A DNA stretch of 36,058 nucleotides from Candidatus Poseidonia sp. (GTDB lineage: Archaea > Thermoplasmatota > Poseidoniia > Poseidoniales > Poseidoniaceae), in assembly GCA_016779705.1 (NCBI GenBank), contig JADHNB010000005.1:1-36058 (forward strand). The letters run 5' to 3'. Under the pieces are notes generated by a model. That model was given only the letters and a program-made list of their open reading frames with translations, made no database searches and was not told where the DNA came from. Shown piece after piece: positions 17,346 through 25,473 of this stretch (its first letter is position 1; the number at the start of each line of letters is the position of its first letter). The translations under genes and the position numbers were made by a program.

Positions 17346-18305
17346 TTGGTCCTGCTCGCCGTCCACGGTGGCGCAGGAGGGGACGGGGCGTGGCGCGGCA
17401 TGACCGACGCCGATCCGCAACGCTTGCGATGCATGTTCGTCCTTTTGGAGCGGTTGGGGGCTCAATTGGCCGACGGTTCGCTTGACGCCCTTGAGGCCGT
17501 GACGCTCGCGGTGGAAGCCATGGAAGACGAGGCGCTGTTCAACGCCGGACGCGGCTCCGTGCTCGATGCCGAAGGACGCATCACGATGGATGCGAGCGTC
17601 ATGCGCGGAACGGACCGAGCGGCCGGGTCAGTGGTCGCTCTGACCCAATCGCGACATCCTGTTCGCGTCGCCCACCACCTCCTCCAGCAAGGTTGGCCCG
17701 TGATGTTGGTGGGCCAAGCGGCCGACGACTTCGGTGGTGCGGCGGGCGTTGAACAGGTGGGTAACGACTGGCTGAAAACCGAGTTGCGACAAGCCCAATG
17801 GCAAAAATGGCGGGACGCGAAATTGCACCCGGGTGCCACCGACGAAGACGATGCCCTGCTGGACCACGACGGCGAAGAAGACGGATGGGGGACGGTGGGC
17901 GCCGTGGCCCTCGACGCCAACGGCCAACTCGCCGCCGCCACCTCGACGGGCGGCATGACGGGAAAACCGCTGGGTCGTGTCGGCGACACCCCCATCATCG
18001 GAGCCGGAACCTGGGCCGACGACCGAGTGGCGGTGTCGTGCACGGGGGTGGGTGAAGCCTTCATTCGGACGGCAGCGGCGCACACGACCGCGGTGAACCA
18101 TCGTACGATGTCGCTTCAGGAAGCATCGAAGCGCGTGCTGGACGACGTGGCGCCACTGGGTGGCCGCGGCGGCCTTATTGCCGTCTCTGCCCAAGGCGAA
18201 GTCGTCGTGCCCTTCCAGACGATGTTGATGTATCGGGGCGTCTATCGTGACGGAGTGGTCTCGGTAGGCATTGGGCCCGACATGGAGGAAGGGTTTCGCC
18301 CCTAA
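17346..18305 (+). CDS. Isoaspartyl peptidase / L-asparaginase (Ntn-hydrolase, type 2)
   Basis: 319-residue plant-type asparaginase / beta-aspartyl peptidase that should self-cleave before a catalytic threonine. The N-terminus LLAVHGGAGG, the NAGRGSVL block (66-73) and MDASVMRG (81-88) match the alpha subunit. The cleavage site is GWGTVGAVALD with the nucleophile at T183. Downstream, STGGMTGKPLGRVGDTPIIGAGTWAD and SCTGVGEAFIR form the substrate pocket. It likely repairs or degrades isoaspartyl peptides or hydrolyses asparagine. The start is TTG at 17346, supported by a Shine-Dalgarno. It is in an operon after cyclophilin, consistent with a protein-maintenance theme. Confidence 0.92.
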   Translation: MVLLAVHGGAGGDGAWRGMTDADPQRLRCMFVLLERLGAQLADGSLDALEAVTLAVEAMEDEALFNAGRGSVLDAEGRITMDASVMRGTDRAAGSVVALTQSRHPVRVAHHLLQQGWPVMLVGQAADDFGGAAGVEQVGNDWLKTELRQAQWQKWRDAKLHPGATDEDDALLDHDGEEDGWGTVGAVALDANGQLAAATSTGGMTGKPLGRVGDTPIIGAGTWADDRVAVSCTGVGEAFIRTAAAHTTAVNHRTMSLQEASKRVLDDVAPLGGRGGLIAVSAQGEVVVPFQTMLMYRGVYRDGVVSVGIGPDMEEGFRP

Positions 18306-18335
18306 GTTCAAGGATTGTTTGCAAAAGCCACCGGT

Positions 18336-19520
18336 ATGCCTGTGGATGCTGACGAAGCGCTCCGCAGAGCCACCCTTGTGCGAAGCGACCCCAGTCTCGC
18401 CGGCGTCACCCGAGAAAACGTGGCCGAAGGGGAGGGAGAGGTGCAGTGGGCCTACGTTGCGCCCGACGGAAACCCCGTTGAGGAAGAAGACCGCGTGGCC
18501 CGATGGAATGCATTGGGCCTGCCCCCCGCATGGACGGATGTCTGGATTTGTCCCAACCCACGCGGCCACATTCAAGCGACGGGTCGGGACGTGAAAGGTC
18601 GGTTGCAATACCGCTACCACCCCGACTGGACCGAGATCACGGCGGAAATGAAGTACGATGACGTGGCCTACTTTGCCGCTCAACTTCCGCGTTTGCGAAA
18701 ACAGGTGGCCATCGACATCGAGGACAACACCATGTCGCTCAACACCGTGGCCGCCCTGGTCGTCCGGTTGATGGATTTGTACAACATCCGCGTCGGCTCC
18801 GATGAATACGCACGTTCCAACGAATCCTACGGCCTCACGACCCTGAAATCCATGCATGTCAAACACATCAAGGGCGACCAAGCTGAAGGTCGCCACGACG
18901 TGGTGTTCACCTTCACGGGCAAATCGGGCAAGGATTGGGACATCACCATCGAAGATGACCATTTGGTTGATTTGATTCTCCGGACCAATCGCCTGGGGGC
19001 GAAGGACGCTGATTTGTTCATGTACATCTCCGAAGCGGGTAACGAAGTTGACCTCAAGGCCGAACACATCAATCAGTACATCCGGGCAACCAGCGGCGAG
19101 GGGTTCACGGCCAAGAATTTCCGCACATGGGCCGCCACATCCCGCTGTGCTGAGCGTCTGGCCTTCCTGTCTACGCCTCGCACCGCTGCGGAAATGAACG
19201 CCTGGCTGAAGCGGTTGCCCGCCGTTGAAAGCCTCGAGAAACTCTGGGACGGTGGCGACTGGGTACCGCCCACCGCCGAAACGGCACTCAACAAGGCCAT
19301 GTTGACGGTGATCGACACCGTGGCGGCGGATTTAGGGAACACGCGCACGGTGTGCCGTTCATCCTACATTCACCCTTGGTTCCTCGATGCGTGGATGGAA
19401 CAACGCCTCGGGGAGGCTTGGGCCGAAGTGGAGGGCATGCGGGCCGTTCCCAATCTTTCGAAGGGCGAAAGTTCAACGCTGCGCCTCCTGAAGAAAATCG
19501 TGGCTGGCGACGCCTCGTAG
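18336..19520 (+). CDS. DNA topoisomerase IB (poxvirus/bacterial type)
   Basis: Relaxes supercoils by nicking and rejoining one strand through a 3'-phosphotyrosine. The catalytic Tyr is at about residue 344 in CRSSYIHPWFLDAW. The Arg-Lys-Arg-His set is visible in RVGSDEYARSNESYGLTTLK, VFTFTGKSGKDW, FRTWAATSRCAERL and IHP context. The N-terminal region with GLPPAWTDVWICPNPRGHIQATGRDVKGRLQYRYHPDW is typical of the small bacterial and poxviral enzymes. The 394 residues are slightly longer than usual for the bacterial group (~320-360). A TTG at 18315 would add 7 residues and is equally possible; neither start has a good Shine-Dalgarno. It follows the asparaginase-like gene by about 30 bp. Confidence 0.93.
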   Translation: MPVDADEALRRATLVRSDPSLAGVTRENVAEGEGEVQWAYVAPDGNPVEEEDRVARWNALGLPPAWTDVWICPNPRGHIQATGRDVKGRLQYRYHPDWTEITAEMKYDDVAYFAAQLPRLRKQVAIDIEDNTMSLNTVAALVVRLMDLYNIRVGSDEYARSNESYGLTTLKSMHVKHIKGDQAEGRHDVVFTFTGKSGKDWDITIEDDHLVDLILRTNRLGAKDADLFMYISEAGNEVDLKAEHINQYIRATSGEGFTAKNFRTWAATSRCAERLAFLSTPRTAAEMNAWLKRLPAVESLEKLWDGGDWVPPTAETALNKAMLTVIDTVAADLGNTRTVCRSSYIHPWFLDAWMEQRLGEAWAEVEGMRAVPNLSKGESSTLRLLKKIVAGDAS

Positions 19521-19536
19521 GCGGTCTTGATTCGTC

Positions 19537-19554
19537 GGTGAATCTCGTTTCACC
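19537..19554. repeat. Perfect inverted repeat abutting the fumarase TATA box
   Basis: GGTGAA, a 6-nt spacer (TCTCGT), then TTCACC. The repeat ends about 3 bp before the AT-rich TATA region, i.e. over or next to the BRE. Because the gene it controls encodes a ribbon-helix-helix domain, it is a candidate operator. It could instead form a weak hairpin at the 3' end of the topoisomerase mRNA. Confidence 0.5.
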
Positions 19555-19555
19555 A

Positions 19556-19568
19556 AATTTATTAATAA
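19556..19568 (+). promoter_or_regulatory. TATA box for the RHH-fumarase gene
   Basis: AATTTATTAATAA is the most AT-rich promoter-like stretch in the window, with TTTATTAA centred about 25-26 bp before the ATG at 19587. It predicts a leaderless mRNA starting at that ATG, so the N-terminal DNA-binding domain would be translated. Confidence 0.7.
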
Positions 19569-19586
19569 GTAATTAATGCCGCCTCC

Positions 19587-21191
19587 ATGGTCAAACACCG
19601 TGCCGGCGACCGCCGCATCATCAGCATCAGCCTCCCCGAAGACCTCGCCAAGAAACTTGACCGAAAAGTGGGGAAAGGGCGTGACGATGGGCGCTCGGCA
19701 ACGATTGCCAAAATGATTCAAGACAGCCTCGAAGGAGGCCAAGCGCCGACGCCAACAACCCACACCGGGCCCTCAAGAGCCGCTAACGCCCCCGCAGGCG
19801 AAGTGCGGATTGAGACCGACACGATGGGTGAACTCGAGGTTCCCGCTGACCGGTACTACGGGTGCCAGACCGCCCGTTCACTCATCAATTTCGACATCGC
19901 CGACGACACGATGCCCGTTGGCGTGATTCGGGCCTTCGGTGTGCTCAAGCAAGCGGCGGCCAAGACCAACGTGGCCCTCAAACAACTCGACCCTGAGGTG
20001 GGCGACCTCATCATCGCCGCCTCGCAAGAAGTGTTGGAGGGCCAACTCAACGATCATTTTCCGCTTCGAGTGTGGCAAACGGGCTCCGGGACGCAATCAA
20101 ACATGAACGCCAACGAAGTGATTGCCAACCGAGCCATCGAGATGGCGGGCGGCGTCTTGGGTTCCAAAGCGCCGGTTCATCCCAACGACCACGTGAACCG
20201 AGCTCAATCCTCCAACGATACGTTTCCTACCGCTATGCACATTGCTGCGGCTGAAGCGATGACTCATCGGCTCCTCCCAAGCGTTCGGGCCCTTCGAAAC
20301 GCGCTGGCTGAAAAGGCTGAGGCGTGGTCGGGCATCGTCAAAATTGGTCGAACCCATCTCATGGATGCGGTTCCGTTAACCCTCGGGCAAGAAGCTTCGG
20401 GCTGGGTGGCTCAACTCGATGCCGACCTTCGTCGATTGGACTTTGCGATGGACGATTTGTTTGAATTGGCGCTCGGAGGAACCGCCGTGGGCACGGGGCT
20501 CAACGCCCACCCGTTGTTTGCGCAGATGGTGGCCGATGAAATCGCCAACATCACCGGCCTGACGTTCTGTTCTGCGGAGAACAAGTTCGCCCAATTGGCC
20601 GCCCACGACGCCATCGTCGCCGCCTCCGGCGCCTTGAACACCTTGGCGGCCTCCTTGATGAAAATCGCCAACGACGTGCGATGGTTGGGCTCGGGACCCC
20701 GTTGCGGATTGGGCGAGCTGGCCCTGCCGGCGAATGAACCCGGTTCGTCGATCATGCCGGGTAAGGTGAACCCGACGCAATCGGAAGCCATGACCATGGT
20801 GTGCTGCCAGGTCATGGGCAACCACACGGCGATCACCATCGGTGGCAGTCAAGGCAACTTTGAGTTGAACGTGTTCAAGCCGATGATGATTCACAATTTC
20901 CTCCATTCGGTTGACCTCTTGACCGACGCTTGCCGAACCTTCCGGACGCGGTGCGTCGAAGGATTGGAGCCGGTCGAAGCCAACATCCAAGCCCATCTTG
21001 AAAATTCACTGATGTTGGTCACGGCCCTCAACAACCACATCGGGTATGACAAAGCGGCCAAGATTGCGAAAAACGCCCATGAAAAGGGTTCAACGCTTCG
21101 GGCATCGGCGTTGGAATTGGGCTACTTGACCAACGAGGATTTCGATGCTTGGGTTCGCCCTGAAGACATGACGGGGCCAAAGCGCGCATGA
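19587..21191 (+). CDS. fumC: Fumarate hydratase class II with N-terminal ribbon-helix-helix domain
   Basis: Interconverts fumarate and malate in the TCA cycle. Residues ~75-534 are a complete FumC-type enzyme: [15 protein letters not shown] at the start, [50 protein letters not shown] and the superfamily signature [11 protein letters not shown] near 386-396. Residues ~9-50 look like a ribbon-helix-helix DNA-binding domain: strand RRIISISLP, helix [12 protein letters not shown], turn, helix [14 protein letters not shown], then a Pro/Thr-rich linker. The frame is open throughout. A GTG at 19803 could start a normal-length fumarase, but the TATA spacing favours 19587. DNA binding is predicted, not shown. 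Confidence 0.93.
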   Translation: MVKHRAGDRRIISISLPEDLAKKLDRKVGKGRDDGRSATIAKMIQDSLEGGQAPTPTTHTGPSRAANAPAGEVRIETDTMGELEVPADRYYGCQTARSLINFDIADDTMPVGVIRAFGVLKQAAAKTNVALKQLDPEVGDLIIAASQEVLEGQLNDHFPLRVWQTGSGTQSNMNANEVIANRAIEMAGGVLGSKAPVHPNDHVNRAQSSNDTFPTAMHIAAAEAMTHRLLPSVRALRNALAEKAEAWSGIVKIGRTHLMDAVPLTLGQEASGWVAQLDADLRRLDFAMDDLFELALGGTAVGTGLNAHPLFAQMVADEIANITGLTFCSAENKFAQLAAHDAIVAASGALNTLAASLMKIANDVRWLGSGPRCGLGELALPANEPGSSIMPGKVNPTQSEAMTMVCCQVMGNHTAITIGGSQGNFELNVFKPMMIHNFLHSVDLLTDACRTFRTRCVEGLEPVEANIQAHLENSLMLVTALNNHIGYDKAAKIAKNAHEKGSTLRASALELGYLTNEDFDAWVRPEDMTGPKRA

Positions 21192-21205
21192 GCGCACGGC
21201 GTGGT

Positions 21206-22282
21206 TCAGGCCTGTCGTAGCGCCCGAAGTTTGGCCTGCAAGGCCGATGCTCGCTCGTCCTCGGGTTCGTCGTTCGTTGACGGGGCTTGCTCAAGGCGAC
21301 GGTGCAGCAGGCTTTGGTCCCACACCACCACCTCGCCGTCCTCGCAACCCACCACCGCTCGGTCAGCACGATGGTGCATGGAATGGACCCGACCCAAACT
21401 TGCATGGGCAAGCCTTCCGGACCGATCGGAGCGCCACACCTCAAGCAAACCCCGTTGGCCTTCCTTTCGAGCGAGCCAAACCATCGCCACGTCACCATCG
21501 ACGAAGGCTTCCATTTGACACGTGACCGTTTCGCCTTTGGCTGACCAACACTCGATTCCCTCATCGGTTCGACCCACGGCATGACCCGTGTCGGTGGTGG
21601 CCACGTACCCTTTCACCATGCACGTGAGGTGTTCTACCGAAGCCGATTCGGTGGACAAAACGGTGCCATCAAGCGACCGCACCGTGCCGTCGGTTTGGCC
21701 AAAATACGCACGACCGTGTGCGGCAGAACCGCACGTGGTGGGCGAATCGGTCGGCGGAAGCACGTGAGTGAACGGGGGGGAAGAAAGCACCAAATGGCCG
21801 CAACGCGGGCGACCGAGTCCGGCAAACACGCCTTCCGCCGTGACCAGCACCGACCAAGGTCGTTCGTCCAAGCGCTCGACCCAACGAACCTCCCCCTCCT
21901 TCGTGCAACACCAAACGGCCGACTCGATGAAATCGTTGTGCTCAATGTCGTACACGGAGGACACGGCCAAGAGGGCGTCGTTCTGCCACACCACGGTATC
22001 GGCGCTTCCTTCCAAAGCGTGGCGCCATCGCTCTTGCCCCGTTGCACGGTCAAGCGCCACCAAATGGAGGCCGCTGGTCACGACCACGAGGTCGGCGTTG
22101 ATGGCAAAAGCGCTGATACGGTCTTCGGTTTGAACCGTCCAAAGGCTGGTCCCCTCACCGTCCCAACACGCCACGCGACCGTTCCACCCGCCGGCGAAAA
22201 CGGTCCGGTCCGAGGTCGTGTGGACACAGGACACGGGTTCTCCCAGCGAACGGACCATCCACGTGGCTGAGGTAAGGTCCAT
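21206..22282 (-). CDS. PQQ/WD40-like beta-propeller protein
   Basis: About 358 residues with repeated short blade patterns: DRTVFAGGWNGRVACWDGEG, LHLVALDRATGQERWRH, GRAYFGQTDGTVRSLDG, and DRAVVGCEDGEVVVWDQS near the end. These are PQQ-type (BamB-like) or WD-type propeller repeats, generally used for protein-protein contacts. No signal peptide is present, so it is probably cytoplasmic. The C-terminal 30 residues (STNDEPEDERASALQAKLRALRQ) are charged and helical. The ATG at 22280-22282 is chosen because a TATA-like element sits about 27 bp upstream; the frame continues 27 codons further. Partner and role are unknown. It converges on fumC 14 bp away. Confidence 0.78.
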   Translation of the reverse strand: MDLTSATWMVRSLGEPVSCVHTTSDRTVFAGGWNGRVACWDGEGTSLWTVQTEDRISAFAINADLVVVTSGLHLVALDRATGQERWRHALEGSADTVVWQNDALLAVSSVYDIEHNDFIESAVWCCTKEGEVRWVERLDERPWSVLVTAEGVFAGLGRPRCGHLVLSSPPFTHVLPPTDSPTTCGSAAHGRAYFGQTDGTVRSLDGTVLSTESASVEHLTCMVKGYVATTDTGHAVGRTDEGIECWSAKGETVTCQMEAFVDGDVAMVWLARKEGQRGLLEVWRSDRSGRLAHASLGRVHSMHHRADRAVVGCEDGEVVVWDQSLLHRRLEQAPSTNDEPEDERASALQAKLRALRQA

Positions 22283-22305
22283 GGGTAAAGGACAGGACCG
22301 TCCCA

Positions 22306-22313
22306 TCATAAGT
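22306..22313 (-). promoter_or_regulatory. TATA-like element for the beta-propeller gene
   Basis: On the minus strand this reads ACTTATGA, centred about 27 bp before the ATG at 22282. It supports that start over the longer frame. Confidence 0.5.
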
Positions 22314-22399
22314 TGGTCGCTCGTTCGCTTCACGAAGCGACCATCAGGGGCCGTGCCGACCAAGCAAGAATCAAGGGCTACCGATGGGGCTTACAGGCC

Positions 22400-22903
22400 A
22401 TGAACGGTGAGCCGGTTTTGCTCAGCCAATTGCGAGCCGCCAACGCAGCCTATGCTGAATCGTTTGAGGCGGAAGGCGTACCCGGGCGAGCGGGTCAACG
22501 CTTGTTGCTGCTCACTTGCATGGATTCACGGATCGTTCCCCACGCCGTGTTTGGCTTGAAAGAAGGCGACATGAAGGTGATTCGTAACGCCGGCGGCCAA
22601 CTCAATCCCGAAGTGGTGAACGACGTCGTGCTGGCCAGCCACGTGCTTGATTGCGAATGCATCGTCATCATGCCCCACACCCGCTGCGCCATGGCCCGTC
22701 GAGGCTTGGAGGAATTGCGAGGGATCTTGGAAGACGCCAGCGGGCTGGACTTCTCTTCGTTCACGCCGCGGCTCATCGAGGAACCGCTGGAGAAATTGGC
22801 CAGCGACGTCGCCGCCTTGCGAGCCCACCCGTTGTTGAAAGCGGGGGCCACCGTTCACGGCGCCATGTACGACGTTGATACCGGAACCGTGGCGTGGGTT
22901 TGA
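22400..22903 (+). CDS. Beta-class carbonic anhydrase
   Basis: 167-residue zinc enzyme interconverting CO2 and bicarbonate. The zinc ligand and Asp-Arg dyad are in TCMDSRI (near residue 40), and RNAGG follows near 62-66. The second ligand pair is in MPHTRCAM, where most family members have HTDCGM, so Asp-to-Arg and Gly-to-Ala changes flank the second Cys ligand. The length fits the small prokaryotic subgroup. Bicarbonate supply to carboxylases is a plausible role. The ATG at 22400 has no strong upstream signal. The 3' end lies 5 bp from a convergent membrane protein gene. Confidence 0.9.
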   Translation: MNGEPVLLSQLRAANAAYAESFEAEGVPGRAGQRLLLLTCMDSRIVPHAVFGLKEGDMKVIRNAGGQLNPEVVNDVVLASHVLDCECIVIMPHTRCAMARRGLEELRGILEDASGLDFSSFTPRLIEEPLEKLASDVAALRAHPLLKAGATVHGAMYDVDTGTVAWV

Positions 22904-22908
22904 CGCCC

Positions 22909-23793
22909 TCAACCCGTCAATGGAAGTTGACGGCGGGGGACGGCGAACGTGAGCAGGAACGCCATCAGTCCGAAAATGCAGGCCGAATAGTAGTGCCCCA
23001 TCGTGAAAAACGAGAGGATGGCCGAGGTGCGGAGGATGAGCACCGAACCCGATTTCAGGGACCAGAGTGAAAATCCTGCGGCAATGAGAGCCAAGCCCAT
23101 GAAACCGAAGCCCACGAGGATGTAGCCCGTGGCTGCACTGGGGTCCATCAAGGGGTGATCCATCTGCGTGGAGGTCAAGTCGATGGTACGAATTTCGCAA
23201 TCGGATTGGTTGGCGTTCTCGCAGGGGGCTGCTGCAAACGCCGCTGATGAAGGGAAGGAAAAGTCGAGCGTGGTGAACCCAATCGGTTCAATCAGCGCTG
23301 GTGGGGAAAGAAGAACTCGGTTGGAATACACGTCTCGGTGGCCATCGCGGGTGACGATGATGTCAACACGAACCAGCCCCGGGTCAAGGCCTTCGAGAAG
23401 ATAGGCGCCCTGTTCGTCCGTCACGTTTTCATCGGACACCCAAAACTGCGAAGCGGCGTCCATCCAGGAGACGTAAACGGTCGCGTTCACCAAAGGAGAG
23501 CCGGTGTCGTCCACCACCACGCCTCTGAACGTGGCCGTGTCGTCCGGAGCGCTTTGCGCCAAGCGGTAGACGAATTCGTCCGGACGAACCAAACCGTCGT
23601 TGGGCGAAGCGTAATCCAGTCCGTTGAGAAAGCCCAGAAGGCAGGTGAACAGCAAAAACACCGCCGTTGCCTTTCCAACCGGATGCATACGAGGGTCGTC
23701 GATGGTGAGCACCGCTTCGGACGAGGCGAACAAGAGCGGCGTTTCCTCCACCATTTCTTCAAGGTAGGCCGCTTCACTCGCCTCCTCGGCCAT
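22909..23793 (-). CDS. Membrane protein with carboxypeptidase-regulatory-like (Ig-fold) domain
   Basis: 294 residues. The first ~40 are acidic and cytoplasmic. A transmembrane helix follows at about 42-60 (ATAVFLLFTCLLGFLNGL). Residues ~87-160 form a CarboxypepD_reg-like beta-sandwich: FRGVVVDDTGSPLVNATVYVSW, then TDEQGAYLLEGLDPGLVRVDIIV, a transthyretin-like pattern. A loop with two cysteines (APCENANQSDCE) may form an external disulfide. Three C-terminal membrane helices follow (YILVGFGFMGLALIAAGFSLW, LRTSAILSFFTMGHYYS, ACIFGLMAFLLTFAVP). The gene starts 20 bp after hflX on the same strand and may be co-transcribed. Specific function is unknown. Confidence 0.75.
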   Translation of the reverse strand: MAEEASEAAYLEEMVEETPLLFASSEAVLTIDDPRMHPVGKATAVFLLFTCLLGFLNGLDYASPNDGLVRPDEFVYRLAQSAPDDTATFRGVVVDDTGSPLVNATVYVSWMDAASQFWVSDENVTDEQGAYLLEGLDPGLVRVDIIVTRDGHRDVYSNRVLLSPPALIEPIGFTTLDFSFPSSAAFAAAPCENANQSDCEIRTIDLTSTQMDHPLMDPSAATGYILVGFGFMGLALIAAGFSLWSLKSGSVLILRTSAILSFFTMGHYYSACIFGLMAFLLTFAVPRRQLPLTG

Positions 23794-23813
23794 GGTGGCG
23801 GGTAGCGACGGTC

Positions 23814-25193
23814 CTACTTGATGTCAATGCGTTGGAGCCAGCGAGCGCACAAACGAGCCTGATGCTCAATCGACAACCACGCTTCAAGGCGAATCGGTCC
23901 GCCATCGATGCGGTCCACACGCTCCACCATCCCGCGTTCGTAAACGTCGGCGACGATGCGCTCACTCGCCTCATCCGTTGCCGTCGTCGGCGGGTTCACG
24001 ACCACGGTGACGGGGGCTCCGTACAAGCGCTCACGTACCGTCCGTTGCAACGCTTCCAAGCCGAGGTCCTGATGGGTCGAAATGCAGGTCGGAGAGGCAA
24101 ATCCAAATTCGGCGACCGCGGCTTTGGCGTTGGACAACCCAACCTCATCCACCGCATCGATTTTGGTCAACACCAGGTGCAAGGAAGGCAGTTCGGACCC
24201 CAACGTTTCGTCGTGATCTTGGCGTTCCATCACCTCTCGACGGGTGGTTTCCACCTTTCGTCGAAGTTCCGGGAGAGAGTCAGAGGCGTCGACCAAGATG
24301 AGAGTTAAATCAGCATCTATTGCTTCCGCAATAGTTGCTTTAAATGCTGTTAAAGTAGCATTTGGTATATTGTCAATAAATCCGATGGTGTCCACCAACA
24401 AAATTCGGGGGCTTTTCTCCATCCTTCCCACCGTGGTTTCCAGCGTGGAGAACAATTTGTCTTCGACCAACACCGATTTTCCCGATAATCGTTGAAAGAG
24501 CGAGGATTTGCCAGCGTTCGTGTAGCCGACAAAGCCCACGGTCATGGCCCCGCTTCTCGTCCGTTGCCGTCGGTGCTCACGCTGTGCGTTGACGTGGTTG
24601 CGCTGGCGACGGCGAAGGTTCGTCAATTCACGATTGAGGTTTGCCAGCACGTTTTGCAGGGCCGTGACACCGCCCCCACCGTAACCGGCTCGCTCGCCCG
24701 TGGTTTGTTGATTCGCCAATTCACGCAAGACGGTCCGGTCCGATTGAAGGCGTGCAATTCGAACCTGCGTGCGTGCTTCGACCGACGAAGCGTGGGAGGT
24801 GAACAAGGAGAGCAACAATCGTACCCGGTCCCAGATTTCCACACCGAGCAAGGCATTGACGCCGACCAACTGCCGGGCGGTGGCGTTGGTATGGAGCAGA
24901 ACAAGGTCCACGCCTTGCCAAGGGTGGCCGTCCACCAAACTTGCGAATTCCTCCGCAATGTCCAACAAGCGACCTTTGCCGAAATACGCCCGAGGGTCCA
25001 CTCGTCCCACCTGCGTCAACGTTTCGACGATGGTGATGCCCATCGTGCGGGCCAAATCGACCATTTCCTGCGTGTTCTCATCGCCTCGAACGAGCAAAAT
25101 GGCGCGGCGCCCTTCGTGCGAGGTTCGCCCCTCACCGAGGACCACCCCGCCCGCACCCGCCAACACGTACGGGTCATCGAGCGGCTGCGCCAT
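23814..25193 (-). CDS. hflX: HflX-family ribosome-associated GTPase
   Basis: 459-residue translational GTPase of the HflX family, which splits or rescues ribosomes. The N-terminal domain includes VGRVDPRAYFGKGRL (62-76) and the family GYGGGGVTALQ (170-180). A coiled region follows (NRELTNLRRRQRNHV). The G domain has G1 GYTNAGKSS (223-231), G3 DTIGF (268-272) and G4 TKID. Start choice: ATG at 25193 lies 24.5 bp from a symmetric TATA element shared with pcc1; an in-frame ATG at 25217 would overlap that element and is less likely. Codons for residues 271-298 form a sharply AT-rich patch. A membrane protein gene follows 20 bp downstream. Confidence 0.93.
   Translation of the reverse strand: MAQPLDDPYVLAGAGGVVLGEGRTSHEGRRAILLVRGDENTQEMVDLARTMGITIVETLTQVGRVDPRAYFGKGRLLDIAEEFASLVDGHPWQGVDLVLLHTNATARQLVGVNALLGVEIWDRVRLLLSLFTSHASSVEARTQVRIARLQSDRTVLRELANQQTTGERAGYGGGGVTALQNVLANLNRELTNLRRRQRNHVNAQREHRRQRTRSGAMTVGFVGYTNAGKSSLFQRLSGKSVLVEDKLFSTLETTVGRMEKSPRILLVDTIGFIDNIPNATLTAFKATIAEAIDADLTLILVDASDSLPELRRKVETTRREVMERQDHDETLGSELPSLHLVLTKIDAVDEVGLSNAKAAVAEFGFASPTCISTHQDLGLEALQRTVRERLYGAPVTVVVNPPTTATDEASERIVADVYERGMVERVDRIDGGPIRLEAWLSIEHQARLCARWLQRIDIK
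24301..24382. other. AT-rich patch inside hflX
   Basis: About 80 bp with roughly 31% GC by count, inside a gene and region of about 60% GC, with sharp edges. It encodes the conserved stretch just after G3 (about residues 271-298). Codons switch to TTA, ATA, GCA and ATT-type usage while the frame and protein remain intact. This suggests a short recombined tract from an AT-rich relative, or a local selected element. Confidence 0.75.
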
Positions 25194-25213
25194 GCTTGGT
25201 GGGACGGTTAGCC

Positions 25214-25221
25214 TCATATCA
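25214..25221. promoter_or_regulatory. Symmetric bidirectional TATA element between hflX and pcc1
   Basis: TCATATCA (TGATATGA on the other strand) has its centre at 25217.5. That is 24.5 bp from the hflX ATG at 25193 and 24.5 bp from the pcc1 ATG at 25242. One element could direct leaderless transcription both ways. Confidence 0.6.
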
Positions 25222-25241
25222 GCCCACCCCAAGGTCACGAC

Positions 25242-25469
25242 ATGACCGAGGAGCACGTGATGGACGTCCGGTGGTCGGGCGAGCACGACATGGCTCACGC
25301 GCTGAAGGAAGCCGCCGAGGAACAGGGCCACGACGTGACCATGGAGACGCTCAACGGCCAGGCCTCCCTTCGCATCAGCGTGACCGACCATGACTTGCAA
25401 TCACTCCGGGATCGCGTGGATGCCTTGCTCGTGGTGCTTGGCGATGTGGAAGAGCATCACAACGGGTGA
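25242..25469 (+). CDS. pcc1: Pcc1-like KEOPS complex subunit
   Basis: 75-residue protein of the size and pattern of archaeal Pcc1, the dimerising subunit of KEOPS, which makes the t6A modification on tRNAs reading ANN codons. The C-terminal part SLRISVTDHDLQSLRDRVDALLVVLGDVEEH fits the family's strand-helix end, where the long helix mediates dimerisation and Kae1 binding. The N-terminal half is more divergent. It shares a promoter region with hflX, another translation factor. Small size and divergence leave some doubt. Confidence 0.7.
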   Translation: MTEEHVMDVRWSGEHDMAHALKEAAEEQGHDVTMETLNGQASLRISVTDHDLQSLRDRVDALLVVLGDVEEHHNG

Positions 25470-25473
25470 GGAT

